Positions 36,335 to 45,166 of a stretch of DNA of 64,000 bases are shown one piece after another; position 1 is the stretch's first letter; every line of letters begins with the position of its first letter. The stretch spans positions 165,371 through 229,370 of the forward strand of contig NZ_CABPSC010000007.1 in the NCBI RefSeq assembly GCF_902459585.1, read 5' to 3'. The notes under the pieces were generated by a model. It was not told where the DNA came from and made no database searches. It worked only from the letters and a program-made list of their open reading frames with translations. The translations under genes and the position numbers were made by a program. This stretch comes from Pandoraea nosoerga (GTDB lineage Bacteria > Pseudomonadota > Gammaproteobacteria > Burkholderiales > Burkholderiaceae).

Positions 36335-36940
36335 TCAATAGGGCTTGAAGTAGTCGAACGGCTCGCGGCACGTGCGGCAACGGTAATGCGCCTTGCAGGC
36401 GGTCGAGCCGAAGGCGGAGACGACTTCGGTCTCGGTCGAGCCGCAGTGCGGGCACGGCACGCCGTCTTTCGGGCAGCCGTAGAACGTGATCTTGCGCGGC
36501 GCGTCGGCGGCAACGGCGTGCGCGCCCGTGGGCGGCGCGATGCCGTAGCGGCGCAGCTTCTCGCGCGCCTCGGGGCTGATCCAGTCCGTGGTCCATGCCG
36601 GCGCCAGCACCGTGGTGATGTGCCACGGGCCGAGGCCGGCGCGCGTCATCGCCGCGCCGATGTCCTGCGCGATCTGCTGCATGGCTGGGCAACCCGAGTA
36701 CGTGGGCGTGATCACGATCTCGAACGCGGCGGCGCCGTCGCGCGTGAGCACGCGCACGTCGCGCAGAATGCCGAGCTCGCGAATCGATACGACCGGAATC
36801 TCCGGATCCGGCACCGATTCGAGCGTTCGCCACGCGAGCGGCAGCGACGCCTCCGAGGCCGGCGTGAGCACGTCGGGCGCGACGGGGGGCGTCAGCGGCA
36901 GGGTCATGGTCTTGTCGGCGAAGTCGGTGAACGGATTCAT
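36335..36940 (-). CDS. paaD: Phenylacetate degradation protein PaaD (Fe-S assembly type)
   Basis: A 201-residue protein. The N-terminal DUF59 domain reads 'TLESVPDPEIPVVSIRELGI' and 'TPTYSGCPAMQQIAQDIG'; the C terminus adds a zinc-ribbon-like part with 'CPHCGSTETEV', 'CKAHYRCRTCREPFDYFKP'. PaaD is needed for epoxidase activity in vivo, probably in maturation. The start is uncertain: ATG 36940 is chosen; ATG 37003, 14 bases after the paaC stop, would add 21 residues. The N terminus before residue 30 is not conserved in the family. Confidence 0.92.
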   Translation of the reverse strand: MNPFTDFADKTMTLPLTPPVAPDVLTPASEASLPLAWRTLESVPDPEIPVVSIRELGILRDVRVLTRDGAAAFEIVITPTYSGCPAMQQIAQDIGAAMTRAGLGPWHITTVLAPAWTTDWISPEAREKLRRYGIAPPTGAHAVAADAPRKITFYGCPKDGVPCPHCGSTETEVVSAFGSTACKAHYRCRTCREPFDYFKPY

Positions 36941-37016
36941 GAGTGGCTTATCCAGCGTATCGGCACATCGCGGCATATCCGGCATCTCGTGCGTGACGTG
37001 CATGAAGCGCGGCGGC

Positions 37017-37820
37017 TTACCAGCTTGCGCCGGGGTGCTGGCGCGCCAGCCCCTGCATCTCGCCGAGCAGATAGCTCATGTGCTCGGAGTGGTGACCGAA
37101 CTTGCCCGTGCTCTCGAACGCGCCGCCGACCGGAGCCTCGAGCGTCGCCTCGGCGAGCGCGTCGCTCACGGTGGCGTGCCAGGCGTCCTTCAGGTCGGCC
37201 ATGGCCACGCCCGTACCGGCGGCGGCCACGGCCGCTTCGAGCGGGTCGCGCTTGAACACTTCGTTCATGTACGGCATCAGGTAGTCGAGCGCGGCCTGTG
37301 CGCGGCGGTGCGATTCCTCGGTGCCGTCGCCAAAACGCACGAGCCAGTCGCGCGCGTGATGCAGATGATAGTTCGCTTCCTTGACCGACTTGGCGGCGAT
37401 GGCGGCCAGTTCGGCGTCCGCCGAGTCGGCGAGCGCCTGCCAGACTTCCACCATCAGCGCCGAGTACAGGAAGTTGCGCACGATGGTCACGGCGTAGTCG
37501 CGTTCCGCGGCCGTGGTGCCGGCGCTCGGGCCGTAGTGCGGCAGCTCGACGAGCGTCCAGTTGCGAAAGGCGAACTCGTCGCGCCAGAAGGCGTAATCGT
37601 CCTCCTGCTTGGTGAAGCCCGTGAGTTCGGCTTCGATCCTGGCGGCGTGCTGATACAGCATGCGGGCCTGGCCGATCAGATCGAGGCTCAGGTTGGTGAG
37701 CGCGATGTCTTCTTCGAGTACGGGGCCGTGACCGCACCACTCCGCGTTGCGCTGACCGAGGATCAGCGCGTTGTCGGCGAGGCGCAGCAGATAGGACAGA
37801 TGTTCCTGCGTCGGTTTCAT
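37017..37820 (-). CDS. paaC: Phenylacetyl-CoA 1,2-epoxidase structural subunit PaaC
   Basis: A 267-residue ferritin-like subunit that forms the PaaA-PaaC heterodimer but has lost the di-iron site. 'LLRLADNALILGQRNAEWCG' and 'EEDIALTNLSLDLIGQARML' are the conserved N-terminal helices, and 'KSVKEANYHLHHARDWLVRF' the central one. The C terminus 'RQHPGASW' with Trp is the family ending. Within the paa operon, 49 bases after paaB. Confidence 0.95.
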   Translation of the reverse strand: MKPTQEHLSYLLRLADNALILGQRNAEWCGHGPVLEEDIALTNLSLDLIGQARMLYQHAARIEAELTGFTKQEDDYAFWRDEFAFRNWTLVELPHYGPSAGTTAAERDYAVTIVRNFLYSALMVEVWQALADSADAELAAIAAKSVKEANYHLHHARDWLVRFGDGTEESHRRAQAALDYLMPYMNEVFKRDPLEAAVAAAGTGVAMADLKDAWHATVSDALAEATLEAPVGGAFESTGKFGHHSEHMSYLLGEMQGLARQHPGASW

Positions 37821-37868
37821 GTTCTGGGTCTCACAGGGGGCGCGCCATGCATGGCGGCGCGCCGCCGC

Positions 37869-38165
37869 TTACATGTGGTTCACTTCTTCCGGCAGTTGGT
37901 AGAAGGTCGGGTGACGGTAGATCTTGTCGGCGGCCGGATCGAACAGCTCGGCCTTGTCTTCCGGTGCCGACGCCGTGATGGCAGCCGACGGCACGACCCA
38001 GATGCTCACGCCTTCCTGGCGGCGCGTGTACACGTCGCGCGCCATGCGCAGCGCCATTTCGGCGTCGGCGGCGTGCAGGCTGCCGCTGTGCTTGTGCTCG
38101 AGGCCCATCTTGCTGCGCACGAACACTTCCCAGAGGGGCCATTCCTTGTTGCTTGCTTGCGTCAT
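37869..38165 (-). CDS. paaB: Phenylacetyl-CoA 1,2-epoxidase subunit PaaB
   Basis: A 98-residue small subunit of the epoxidase complex that bridges the A-C dimers. 'EWPLWEVFVRSKMGLEHKHS' and 'LHAADAEMALRMARDVYTRR' are family signatures, ending 'YRHPTFYQLPEEVNHM'. Start at ATG 38165. Length is standard. Confidence 0.95.
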   Translation of the reverse strand: MTQASNKEWPLWEVFVRSKMGLEHKHSGSLHAADAEMALRMARDVYTRRQEGVSIWVVPSAAITASAPEDKAELFDPAADKIYRHPTFYQLPEEVNHM

Positions 38166-38230
38166 GATCGTTCCTGATGTCTTGTGAGGTCTGGCGACCG
38201 AAGCCGGTGACGGCGGCTCCGGCCGCTCGC

Positions 38231-39247
38231 TCATGCGGCCCGCTTTTCGGCCCGCTGGCGCTGCTTGGCGGCGTGGGCGAGGGCGGCTTCGCGCACCCAG
38301 GCCCCCTTTTCGTGGGCGGCCACGCGCGTGCCGAGGCGTTCCTTGTTGCACGGGCCTTCCCCGCCGACCACGCGCCAGAACTCGCTCCAGTCGATCTCGC
38401 CGTAGTCGTGCGCCTTGCGCGCTTCGTTCCACTTCAGATCCGGGTCGGGGAAGGTCACGCCGAGCACCTTGGCCTGCTCGACAGCGGCGTCCACGAACTT
38501 CTGGCGCAGGTCGTCGTTCGAGATGCGCTTGATGCCCCACTTCATGGTCTGCGCGCTGTGGATCGAGTCCTTGTCGCTCGGGCCGAACATCATCAGCACC
38601 GGCCACCACCAGCGGTTCACCGCTTCCTGGACCATGTCGCGCTGGGCCTGCGTGCCGTTCATCATGGCGAGCAGGGCGTCGAAGCCCTGCCGCTGGTGGA
38701 ACGACTCTTCCTTGCACACGCGGATCATGGCGCGCGCATAGGGGCCGTAGGAGCAGCGGCACAGCGGCACCTGATTCATGATGGCGGCGCCGTCCACGAG
38801 CCAGCCGATGACACCGACGTCCGCCCACGTGAGCGTGGGGTAATTGAAAATGCTCGAGTACTTCGCCTTGCCGGAGTGCAGTGCGTCGATCATCTGATCG
38901 CGCGACGTGCCGAGCGTCTCGGCCGCGGAATACAGATAGAGCCCGTGGCCGGCTTCGTCCTGCACCTTGGCGAGCAGGATGGCCTTGCGCTTGAGGCTCG
39001 GCGCGCGCGAGATCCAGTTGCCCTCGGGCAGCATGCCGACGACTTCCGAGTGCGCATGCTGCGAGATCTGACGCACGAGCGTCTTGCGGTACTCGGCGGG
39101 CATGTAGTCCTGGGGCTCGATCTTCTGATCGGCGGCGATACGCGCGTCGAAGCGGGCTTGCTGCTGCTGCTCCGCCTCGGTGAGGGCGATGACGGCGCCT
39201 GTGCCCTTGGCGCTGTTGCCGGCCAGATCGATGGCTTGCGTATACAT
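38231..39247 (-). CDS. paaA: Phenylacetyl-CoA 1,2-epoxidase catalytic subunit PaaA
   Basis: A 338-residue catalytic subunit; with O2 and electrons from PaaE it epoxidises the ring of phenylacetyl-CoA. The carboxylate/His di-iron ligands are seen in '[16 protein letters not shown]', '[18 protein letters not shown]' and '[16 protein letters not shown]'. '[19 protein letters not shown]' is the conserved C-terminal part. First gene of the operon; an 18-bp palindrome lies 46 bases upstream of its start. Confidence 0.96.
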   Translation of the reverse strand: MYTQAIDLAGNSAKGTGAVIALTEAEQQQQARFDARIAADQKIEPQDYMPAEYRKTLVRQISQHAHSEVVGMLPEGNWISRAPSLKRKAILLAKVQDEAGHGLYLYSAAETLGTSRDQMIDALHSGKAKYSSIFNYPTLTWADVGVIGWLVDGAAIMNQVPLCRCSYGPYARAMIRVCKEESFHQRQGFDALLAMMNGTQAQRDMVQEAVNRWWWPVLMMFGPSDKDSIHSAQTMKWGIKRISNDDLRQKFVDAAVEQAKVLGVTFPDPDLKWNEARKAHDYGEIDWSEFWRVVGGEGPCNKERLGTRVAAHEKGAWVREAALAHAAKQRQRAEKRAA

Positions 39248-39292
39248 AGAGGGAGGCCTCCGCGGCAGATAGGGATATGGGAGGCATTATAA

Positions 39293-39310
39293 ACCGACCG
39301 GCCGGTCGGT
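39293..39310. promoter_or_regulatory. Palindromic operator of the paa operon (probable PaaR site)
   Basis: ACCGACCGGCCGGTCGGT is an 18-bp perfect palindrome in the leader of paaA. TetR proteins bind such sites, and ACCGAC...GTCGGT half sites are usual for TetR regulators of acyl-CoA pathways in beta-proteobacteria. Its location and the TetR gene at the operon end support autoregulated repression. Confidence 0.8.
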
Positions 39311-39351
39311 CAATAAATGTTTTCCATTAGGCCGGGCGGGTGCCGACCCCG

Positions 39352-39385
39352 CTCCCCCTCTCCCTCCTCCCTCCTCTCCCCTCCC
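39352..39385. repeat. 34-base homopyrimidine tract (G-rich on the minus strand)
   Basis: All 34 bases on the plus strand are C or T. On the minus strand, which is the transcribed direction of both flanking genes, this reads as repeated GGG/GGGG blocks, so the mocR 3' untranslated RNA or the DNA could fold as a G-quadruplex. It lies between the mocR stop and the paaA operator. Confidence 0.85.
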
Positions 39386-39406
39386 GCCGCGGTTTTCCGC
39401 GAGCGG

Positions 39407-40804
39407 CTAACGCACCTGCCGCATGGCCCGCCAGGCCGCCTCGAAGCGGGGATCGAGCATGGCGCCCACGTTGCAGCGCGACCAGGGCGATACCCGGTTC
39501 GAATCCAGGGTGAAGACGTGGCCGGGCGCCATGGTGACTTTGTGGGCGAGCAAGCGTCCGGCCAGACTCGCGGCGTCGGGATTGCCGGGAAACGCGACCC
39601 AGAGATAAAGCGACTGCGGGTTGCGCGCGAACACCTCGCAGCCGTGCGTGTCAAGCCACTCCAGCGCCTGTGCCGTGGCCTTGCCCAAACGTTGGCGCAA
39701 GCGCACCAGATGCCGCTCGTAATGACCTTCGCGGAGCATGACGTCGACCATGCGCTCACAGTACTCCGACCCGCTCACATGAATCAATGACCGCAAATCG
39801 GCCAGATCGCTGGCCAAACCCTCGCTGCAGGCGATGAATCCCACGCGAAGCGCCGCAGAAAACGACTTGGAAAAGCTGCCGATGTAAATCGTGCGTTCGA
39901 GCTGGTCCAACGTCGACAGACGCACCGACGAGGTCGGCTTGAAATCGGCCAGGGGGTCGTTCTCCACCAGCAGGAGGTTGTGACGTTCCGCAAGCTGCAG
40001 GACACGGTACGCCTTGGCGGCGCTGATGTCCGAGCCCGTCGGGTTGTGCGCCAGCGACTGCGTAAAGAACAGGCGCGGGCGCTCGGTCAGCAGCAACTGC
40101 TCCAGGGCCTGGACGTCAGGGCCGTCGGCCTGCCTCGGGACGCCCAACACGCGCGCCCCGGCGAGCTTGAGCTTGCCGAACAGCAGGTAATAGCCAGGAT
40201 CGTCCACCAGTACCGTCGCGCCGTGCGGCACGAAGTAGCGAATCACCAGATCCATGGCTTCGTTCGCGCCTTGGGTCAGCACCAGTTGCTGCGGCGTCAC
40301 TTCAAGGCCAAATACCCCCAGCTTGCGCACCAGGCTATCGCGCAGCGGCGCATAACCGAAGCGGCTGCCATAGCGGAACAGCGAGCCGAGCCCCGTTCGC
40401 ACCACCTTCTGGTGATAGCGATCCATGCGCATGTCGGCCAGCCACTCGACAGGCGGGAAGCCGTCGCCGACCGCGACGGCGTCCGGCTGGCTCTTGAGCT
40501 GTTCGCGCATCAGCCAGACCACGTCCATCGCACGGGTGAGCTGCCCCGCGTCGTCATCCCGAGCGAGGCGCGCCTGGGGCTGGACATAAAAACCGGCACC
40601 GCGCCGGGACTCGACCAGCCCACGCGAGACGAGGAGATCGAAGGCCGATACCACGGTGTTTTTCGCGTAATTGTGCAAATGCGCCAACTCGCGCAGCGAC
40701 GGGAGCTTGTCTCCCGCGCGATACACGCCGTCGGTAATCTGCTGCCCTATCAAATCGGCCAGACGCTCCGCAATAGGGGCCTGACGCTTGCCGCCACCCG
40801 CCAT
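39407..40804 (-). CDS. MocR-type GntR regulator with aminotransferase-like domain
   Basis: A 465-residue regulator. Residues 10-78 form the GntR winged helix ('LADLIGQQITDGVYRAGDKL', 'YAKNTVVSAFDLLVSRGLVE'); residues 100-460 a fold type I aminotransferase with the PLP lysine Lys313 in 'YIGSFSKSFSAALRVGF' and the phosphate/ring contacts 'LLVENDPLADF' and 'LAHNPTG'. It binds PLP and an effector as a dimer. It is divergent from mvaA with a long inverted repeat in the gap, so it very probably controls mevalonate catabolism; this regulator type is not the one best known for the pathway (MvaR-like), hence of interest. Confidence 0.9.
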   Translation of the reverse strand: MAGGGKRQAPIAERLADLIGQQITDGVYRAGDKLPSLRELAHLHNYAKNTVVSAFDLLVSRGLVESRRGAGFYVQPQARLARDDDAGQLTRAMDVVWLMREQLKSQPDAVAVGDGFPPVEWLADMRMDRYHQKVVRTGLGSLFRYGSRFGYAPLRDSLVRKLGVFGLEVTPQQLVLTQGANEAMDLVIRYFVPHGATVLVDDPGYYLLFGKLKLAGARVLGVPRQADGPDVQALEQLLLTERPRLFFTQSLAHNPTGSDISAAKAYRVLQLAERHNLLLVENDPLADFKPTSSVRLSTLDQLERTIYIGSFSKSFSAALRVGFIACSEGLASDLADLRSLIHVSGSEYCERMVDVMLREGHYERHLVRLRQRLGKATAQALEWLDTHGCEVFARNPQSLYLWVAFPGNPDAASLAGRLLAHKVTMAPGHVFTLDSNRVSPWSRCNVGAMLDPRFEAAWRAMRQVR

Positions 40805-40880
40805 TCAAATCTCCCGAACCATGCGTTGCCAGTCGGCATCCAGAGGGGTCCAATGCTGCGTCGCAGCAGTACTGTCCTCC

Positions 40881-40912
40881 CAAACTGTACCTGTATTTAG
40901 CGGTACAGTTTG
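40881..40912. promoter_or_regulatory. 11-bp inverted repeat between mocR and mvaA (probable MocR operator)
   Basis: CAAACTGTACC (40881-40891) is inverted exactly at 40902-40912 (GGTACAGTTTG) around a ten-base spacer, so centres of the arms lie 21 bases (two helical turns) apart, as expected for a dimer contacting one face of the DNA. Confidence 0.85.
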
Positions 40913-40975
40913 ACTAAATTCACGGCCAACCGTCCCCTCGTATTCATATCCAGTTCTGGATGAGCAGGAGTTTCC

Positions 40976-42265
40976 ATGGCCGTCGATTCGCGTCTTCCCA
41001 ATTTCCGAAATCTCACCCCCGCTCAGCGCTGGGCGCATGTCGCCGCCGCATGCAATCTCAGCGACGAAGAGCGCGCATTGCTGGCGCAGGCCGGTGCGCT
41101 GCCAGCCTCCCTGGCTGACGGCATGATCGAGAACGTGGTGGGCACGTTCGAGCTGCCGATGGGGGTGGCGGGCAACTTCCGCATCAATGGCCGCGACGTG
41201 CTGATTCCGCTGGCAGTGGAAGAACCCTCCATCATTGCCGCCGCTTCGTACATGGCCAAGCTCGCGCGTGAGAATGGCGGCTTCGAAACGTCGAGCACCT
41301 TGCCGCTGATGCGCGCCCAGGTGCAGATCGTGGGCATCCGCGACCCCTATGGTGCAAGACTGGCATTGTTCAAGGCCCGCGAGGAGATCCTCGCGCAAGC
41401 CAACAGCCGGGACAAAGTGCTGATCGGTCTGGGCGGCGGCTGCAAGGACATCGAAGTCCATGTCTTCCCCGATTCCGCGCGCGGCCCTATGGTCGTGATG
41501 CACCTGATCGTCGACGTGCGCGACGCCATGGGCGCCAACACCGTGAACACCATGGCCGAATCGGTCTCGCCACTGGTGGAAAAAATCACGGGCGGTTCGG
41601 TGCGCCTGCGCATTCTCTCGAACCTGGCGGACCTGCGCCTTGCCCGCGCGCGAGTACGCCTGACGCCGCAAACCCTGGCGACCAGCGAGCGTAGTGGCGA
41701 AGAGATCATCGAAGGCGTGCTCGACGCCTACACGTTCGCCGCCATCGATCCCTACCGCGCCGCCACGCACAACAAGGGCATCATGAACGGCATCGACCCC
41801 GTCATCGTCGCCACAGGCAACGACTGGCGCGCCGTGGAAGCCGGAGCCCACGCCTATGCCAGCCGCAACGGCCGGTACACGTCGCTCACGCACTGGGAAA
41901 AGGACAATACCGGCGCGCTGGTGGGAACGATCGAGCTGCCCATGCCCGTGGGCCTGGTCGGCGGCGCCACCAAGACGCATCCGCTCGCACGCCTCGCGCT
42001 CAAGATCATGGACGTCAAGTCCGCCCAGGAGCTGGGCGAGATTGCCGCGGCCGTGGGTCTGGCCCAAAACCTGGGCGCCTTGCGCGCGCTGGCCACCGAA
42101 GGTATTCAACGCGGCCATATGGCGCTTCACGCCCGCAATATTGCGCTGCTCGCGGGCGCAGTCGGGCAAGAGGTGGAAGTCGTTGCCAAGCGTCTGGCCG
42201 CCGAGCACGACGTGCGCACCGACCGTGCACTGGAAGTCCTGAAGGAAATTCGAGCCGGGCGCTAA
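40976..42265 (+). CDS. mvaA: Degradative hydroxymethylglutaryl-CoA reductase (class II)
   Basis: A 429-residue cytosolic enzyme; in the degradative direction it oxidises mevalonate plus CoA to HMG-CoA. It is one residue longer than Pseudomonas mevalonii MvaA and the four catalytic residues stand at the same numbers: Glu83 in '[12 protein letters not shown]', Lys267 in '[12 protein letters not shown]', Asp283 in '[11 protein letters not shown]' and His381 in '[11 protein letters not shown]'. Bacteria of this group use the non-mevalonate route for isoprenoids, and the neighbours (mvaB, transporter) confirm catabolic use. No other mevalonate-pathway gene is present. Coenzyme (NAD versus NADP) not determined here. 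First gene of a four-gene operon. Confidence 0.93.
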   Translation: MAVDSRLPNFRNLTPAQRWAHVAAACNLSDEERALLAQAGALPASLADGMIENVVGTFELPMGVAGNFRINGRDVLIPLAVEEPSIIAAASYMAKLARENGGFETSSTLPLMRAQVQIVGIRDPYGARLALFKAREEILAQANSRDKVLIGLGGGCKDIEVHVFPDSARGPMVVMHLIVDVRDAMGANTVNTMAESVSPLVEKITGGSVRLRILSNLADLRLARARVRLTPQTLATSERSGEEIIEGVLDAYTFAAIDPYRAATHNKGIMNGIDPVIVATGNDWRAVEAGAHAYASRNGRYTSLTHWEKDNTGALVGTIELPMPVGLVGGATKTHPLARLALKIMDVKSAQELGEIAAAVGLAQNLGALRALATEGIQRGHMALHARNIALLAGAVGQEVEVVAKRLAAEHDVRTDRALEVLKEIRAGR

Positions 42266-42346
42266 GTATCTTCGGCCTCGCCGGGGACAGCCGGGCGAGG
42301 CCTTCCGATCCGAAACGAAATAACAACGAGCAAAGGAGACAAGGCC

Positions 42347-42790
42347 ATGCGTTCCGACAGGCAAGCGTCGCACGGGCAACTCGCGCAGGTGTGGGGAGAT
42401 ACCGTCGACCTCAGGCATCTGAGCTGGTCCATTCTGATGGGCATCGGCATCAGCGTGATCGGGTTTTTTGCGGCAAGCCGTTGGCTGAACTCGGTCGTCG
42501 AGTCCAGGCCACTGGCCCAGGCCTATGCCATGCTCGCGGGGCTGGCCGGCTGTGTGATCGCAGGCGTCATCTGCGCCCGCATCTTCCCGCCCAAGCGCGT
42601 GGTGACCGAAGAAGACGTCGCGAGCAACCCCGAATGGCGCGCCGAAGTGCTGCGCGAGCTGGAGCAGCAACCCGGCGGTCTGGGCTCCGTGTCCGACCTG
42701 CCCCCGGCCGTGGTGCAAGAGCTCAAGGCGCTCAAGCTCTACGAGCTCTTCGTCACGCCCGGCGCAACCCAAAGCCGTGATGGCCAATAA
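42347..42790 (+). CDS. Small membrane protein of the mevalonate cluster, likely transporter partner
   Basis: A 147-residue protein with two transmembrane helices near residues 27-48 ('SWSILMGIGISVIGFFAASR') and 58-80 ('QAYAMLAGLAGCVIAGVICA'), followed by a 65-residue soluble part ('EEDVASNPEWRAEVLRELEQ'). It is placed where TctB would be in a tripartite tricarboxylate transporter but has two, not four, helices and no recognised TctB motif. ATG 42347 has a GGAG site ('caaaggagacaaggcc'). It precedes the permease gene by 17 bases. I do not recognise the family; a role as an accessory subunit is inference. Confidence 0.7.
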   Translation: MRSDRQASHGQLAQVWGDTVDLRHLSWSILMGIGISVIGFFAASRWLNSVVESRPLAQAYAMLAGLAGCVIAGVICARIFPPKRVVTEEDVASNPEWRAEVLRELEQQPGGLGSVSDLPPAVVQELKALKLYELFVTPGATQSRDGQ

Positions 42791-42807
42791 CCCGCGGAGT
42801 ACACGGC

Positions 42808-44190
42808 ATGGATTCCCTGCTCATTGAACAAATTGGCGTCGCCGTTGGCATGGGCCTGATCGGCGCCATCGTCTTCGCGGCAATCGGACTGGTTTCCGGT
42901 ACGGACGAAACCACGACGCTCGCACCGCTCACCCTGCTTGTCGTGTTGCTCGGCGTTCCGCCGGCAGGCGTGTTCACCTTCTTTCTCGCCGGCGCCGTGG
43001 CCAAGCACATGACGCACGCCGTGCCCACCGCGCTGCTGGGCATTCCCGGGGATACGCTCGCTACGCCCTTGCTGCAGGACGCGGACTTGCTGCGCAAGCT
43101 CGGCGTGCCGCACATTGCCTTGCGCAAGATGGTCTCGGGCGCCATTGTCGCGGCCTTCATCGCCGTGCCGCTGGCCGTGCTGTTCGCCGTGATGCTCGCA
43201 CCGTTCGGCTCGATCATCACCAAGACCGCCCCCTGGATTTTTCTGGCCGCGGCCGTGCTGATCGCCTATTTTTCCAAAGGCCGCTGGGGCGCAGTCGCCT
43301 TGCTCGTGCCTTTCGTGGTGGTGATTCTCGCGCTGCAGGCACTGACCGCCAAGTTCGACACGAAGCTGAGCATCAGCTACTTCCTCGGTATCGCCATCGG
43401 CCCGCTGGTCGCCGATCTGTTCACCGTCATGGCGCCCGCCGGCCGCAAAGGCATGTTGCGCGACAAGGTTCGCCAGTTCAACCTGGCGCCGGATGTCAAA
43501 GACTGGTCCGGCTATTTCCCCAACCCGCTGAAGGTGCTGGATCGAACCCAAACCCGTTGGACATTGGCGACTGCCGCCATTTCGAGCGCAACGTTCGTCT
43601 TCAGCCCCGTGGCCATGACCGTGGTGCTGGGCGAGTTGGTGGGCTCGCGCATCAAGCACGCCTATCACCGTCTGACCACGGTGCTGAGCACTCGCAATGG
43701 CGTGACGGAAGCCACGTATATCGCCGAAGCGCTGATTCCGCTGATTGCGTTCGGTTTGCCGTTGAGCCCCGTGGCCGCGGGCCCCGCTGCGCCGCTGTTC
43801 AACGCACCTCCGCGCTTCACGGTCGACGCGGCCACGGGCCAGACCCACAACCTGCACAACCTGCTGAGCCACTGGGAGTTTCTCGGCTACGGCATGCTGT
43901 CCGTATTGCTGGCCGCGGTGGTGTCCTATCCGTTTGCGATGAACTACGCGCGCCGTGCGGCAATGTTCGTCTCGCGCAAGGTCAGCCACGAAGCCATCAT
44001 TGCCACCTTTGTCGGCCTGATCATCGTGATCAGCGTCTGGGAAGGCGGTCTGCTGGGGCTGTTGGTGATCCTGACCATGGGCCTCATGGGCGGCTTGCTC
44101 TCGCGTACCTTCGGGTTCAACACCGGCGTGCAGTTCATGGGCTATTACACAGCCGTACTCAGCGTTCCCGCGCTGCTCAAGCTGTTCTGA
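42808..44190 (+). CDS. Distant TctA-like permease, candidate mevalonate transporter
   Basis: A 460-residue inner-membrane protein with ten to twelve helices. 'HAVPTALLGIPGDTLATPLL' resembles the TctA pore motif (AxLLNIPGxxxS), and 'VTEATYIAEALIPLIAFGLP' with 'GPAAPLFNAPPRFTVD' looks like its inverted counterpart. The large hydrophobic repeats 'VSGAIVAAFIAVPLAVLFAV' and 'LGLLVILTMGLMGGLLSRTF' fit TctA layout, yet the usual LPGxG motif is absent and there is no TctC binding-protein gene here. Between mvaA and mvaB, mevalonate or a relative is the likely substrate. Length is about 40 residues shorter than TctA. Confidence 0.72.
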   Translation: MDSLLIEQIGVAVGMGLIGAIVFAAIGLVSGTDETTTLAPLTLLVVLLGVPPAGVFTFFLAGAVAKHMTHAVPTALLGIPGDTLATPLLQDADLLRKLGVPHIALRKMVSGAIVAAFIAVPLAVLFAVMLAPFGSIITKTAPWIFLAAAVLIAYFSKGRWGAVALLVPFVVVILALQALTAKFDTKLSISYFLGIAIGPLVADLFTVMAPAGRKGMLRDKVRQFNLAPDVKDWSGYFPNPLKVLDRTQTRWTLATAAISSATFVFSPVAMTVVLGELVGSRIKHAYHRLTTVLSTRNGVTEATYIAEALIPLIAFGLPLSPVAAGPAAPLFNAPPRFTVDAATGQTHNLHNLLSHWEFLGYGMLSVLLAAVVSYPFAMNYARRAAMFVSRKVSHEAIIATFVGLIIVISVWEGGLLGLLVILTMGLMGGLLSRTFGFNTGVQFMGYYTAVLSVPALLKLF

Positions 44191-44205
44191 AAGGGAGGGG
44201 TGGCG

Positions 44206-45093
44206 ATGCCGGATACGTCGGGGCGCCGGGTGAAGGTCGTGGAGGTCGGGCCGCGCGACGGCCTGCAAAACGAAAAGCTGTCGGTGCCGTTGGGCGCCAA
44301 GGTCGAATTGATCGATCGGCTCAGCCGCGCCGGCCTGCGCTTTATCGAGGCGGCTTCGTTCGTATCTCCCAAGTGGGTGCCGCAAATGGCCGGCAGCGCC
44401 GAAGTCATGGCCTCGATCGAACGCCGCCCGGGCGTTTGCTACAGCGCATTGACCCCCAATCTGCAGGGGCTGGATGCCGCTCTGGCCGCCGGCTGTGACG
44501 AGGTGGCAGTCTTCGGGGCGGCTTCAGAAACCTTCTCGCAACGCAATATCAATTGCAGCGTCGCGCAGAGCCTGGATCGTTTCAGGCCGGTGGTGCAAAA
44601 GGCGCTGGAGGCCGGTGTGCCGGTGCGCGGTTATGTGTCGTGCGTGCTGGGGTGTCCCTACGAGGGCGATATCGCTCCCGAGGCCGTCCTGCACGTTGCG
44701 CAAGCGCTGTTGGCAATGGGGTGCCACGAGATTTCCCTGGGCGACACGATCGGGCGCGGCACGCCCGAGTCCACGCGCGAGCTGCTCGAGGTCTGCCTGA
44801 GAGACATTCCCGGCGAGCGCCTGGCGGGTCATTTTCACGATACCGGCGGCATGGCGCAAGCGAATGTCTGCCTCGCGCTGGACATGGGGCTTCGCACCTT
44901 TGACAGCGCTGTCGCGGGGCTGGGCGGATGCCCCTATGCCGAGGGCGCGTCGGGGAATCTGGCCACCGAAAAGCTGCTCGCGACTTTGCATGCCAGAGGC
45001 TACGAAACGGGCGTCGACATGGCCGGGGTCCAGGCCGCAGGACGCTATATCCGGCAGGTGTTGAGCGATTTGCGCCGCCAGCAAGCGGCGTGA
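44206..45093 (+). CDS. mvaB: Hydroxymethylglutaryl-CoA lyase
   Basis: A 295-residue cytosolic TIM-barrel enzyme splitting HMG-CoA to acetoacetate and acetyl-CoA. 'VEVGPRDGLQNEKLSVPLGA' carries the metal/substrate Arg-Asp pair, 'GHFHDTGGMAQANVCLALD' the metal-binding His pair, and 'GLGGCPYAEGASGNLATEKL' the catalytic Cys loop. A strong AAGGGAGG site sets ATG 44206 (a GTG at 44200 is too close to it). Last gene of the operon; a CoA transferase for acetoacetate is not encoded nearby. Confidence 0.94.
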   Translation: MPDTSGRRVKVVEVGPRDGLQNEKLSVPLGAKVELIDRLSRAGLRFIEAASFVSPKWVPQMAGSAEVMASIERRPGVCYSALTPNLQGLDAALAAGCDEVAVFGAASETFSQRNINCSVAQSLDRFRPVVQKALEAGVPVRGYVSCVLGCPYEGDIAPEAVLHVAQALLAMGCHEISLGDTIGRGTPESTRELLEVCLRDIPGERLAGHFHDTGGMAQANVCLALDMGLRTFDSAVAGLGGCPYAEGASGNLATEKLLATLHARGYETGVDMAGVQAAGRYIRQVLSDLRRQQAA

Positions 45094-45166
45094 TGATCGA
45101 ACCGCAGTCCACGCCGCGCTGACGAGCGGGCGTGTGCCGCGCAGCCCCGCCCGCCGGGGCGGACCG

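Noticed and set aside
40976-42265. HMG-CoA reductase as part of isoprenoid biosynthesis
   Set aside because: It matches the class II degradative form and is followed by HMG-CoA lyase; no mevalonate kinase genes are present.
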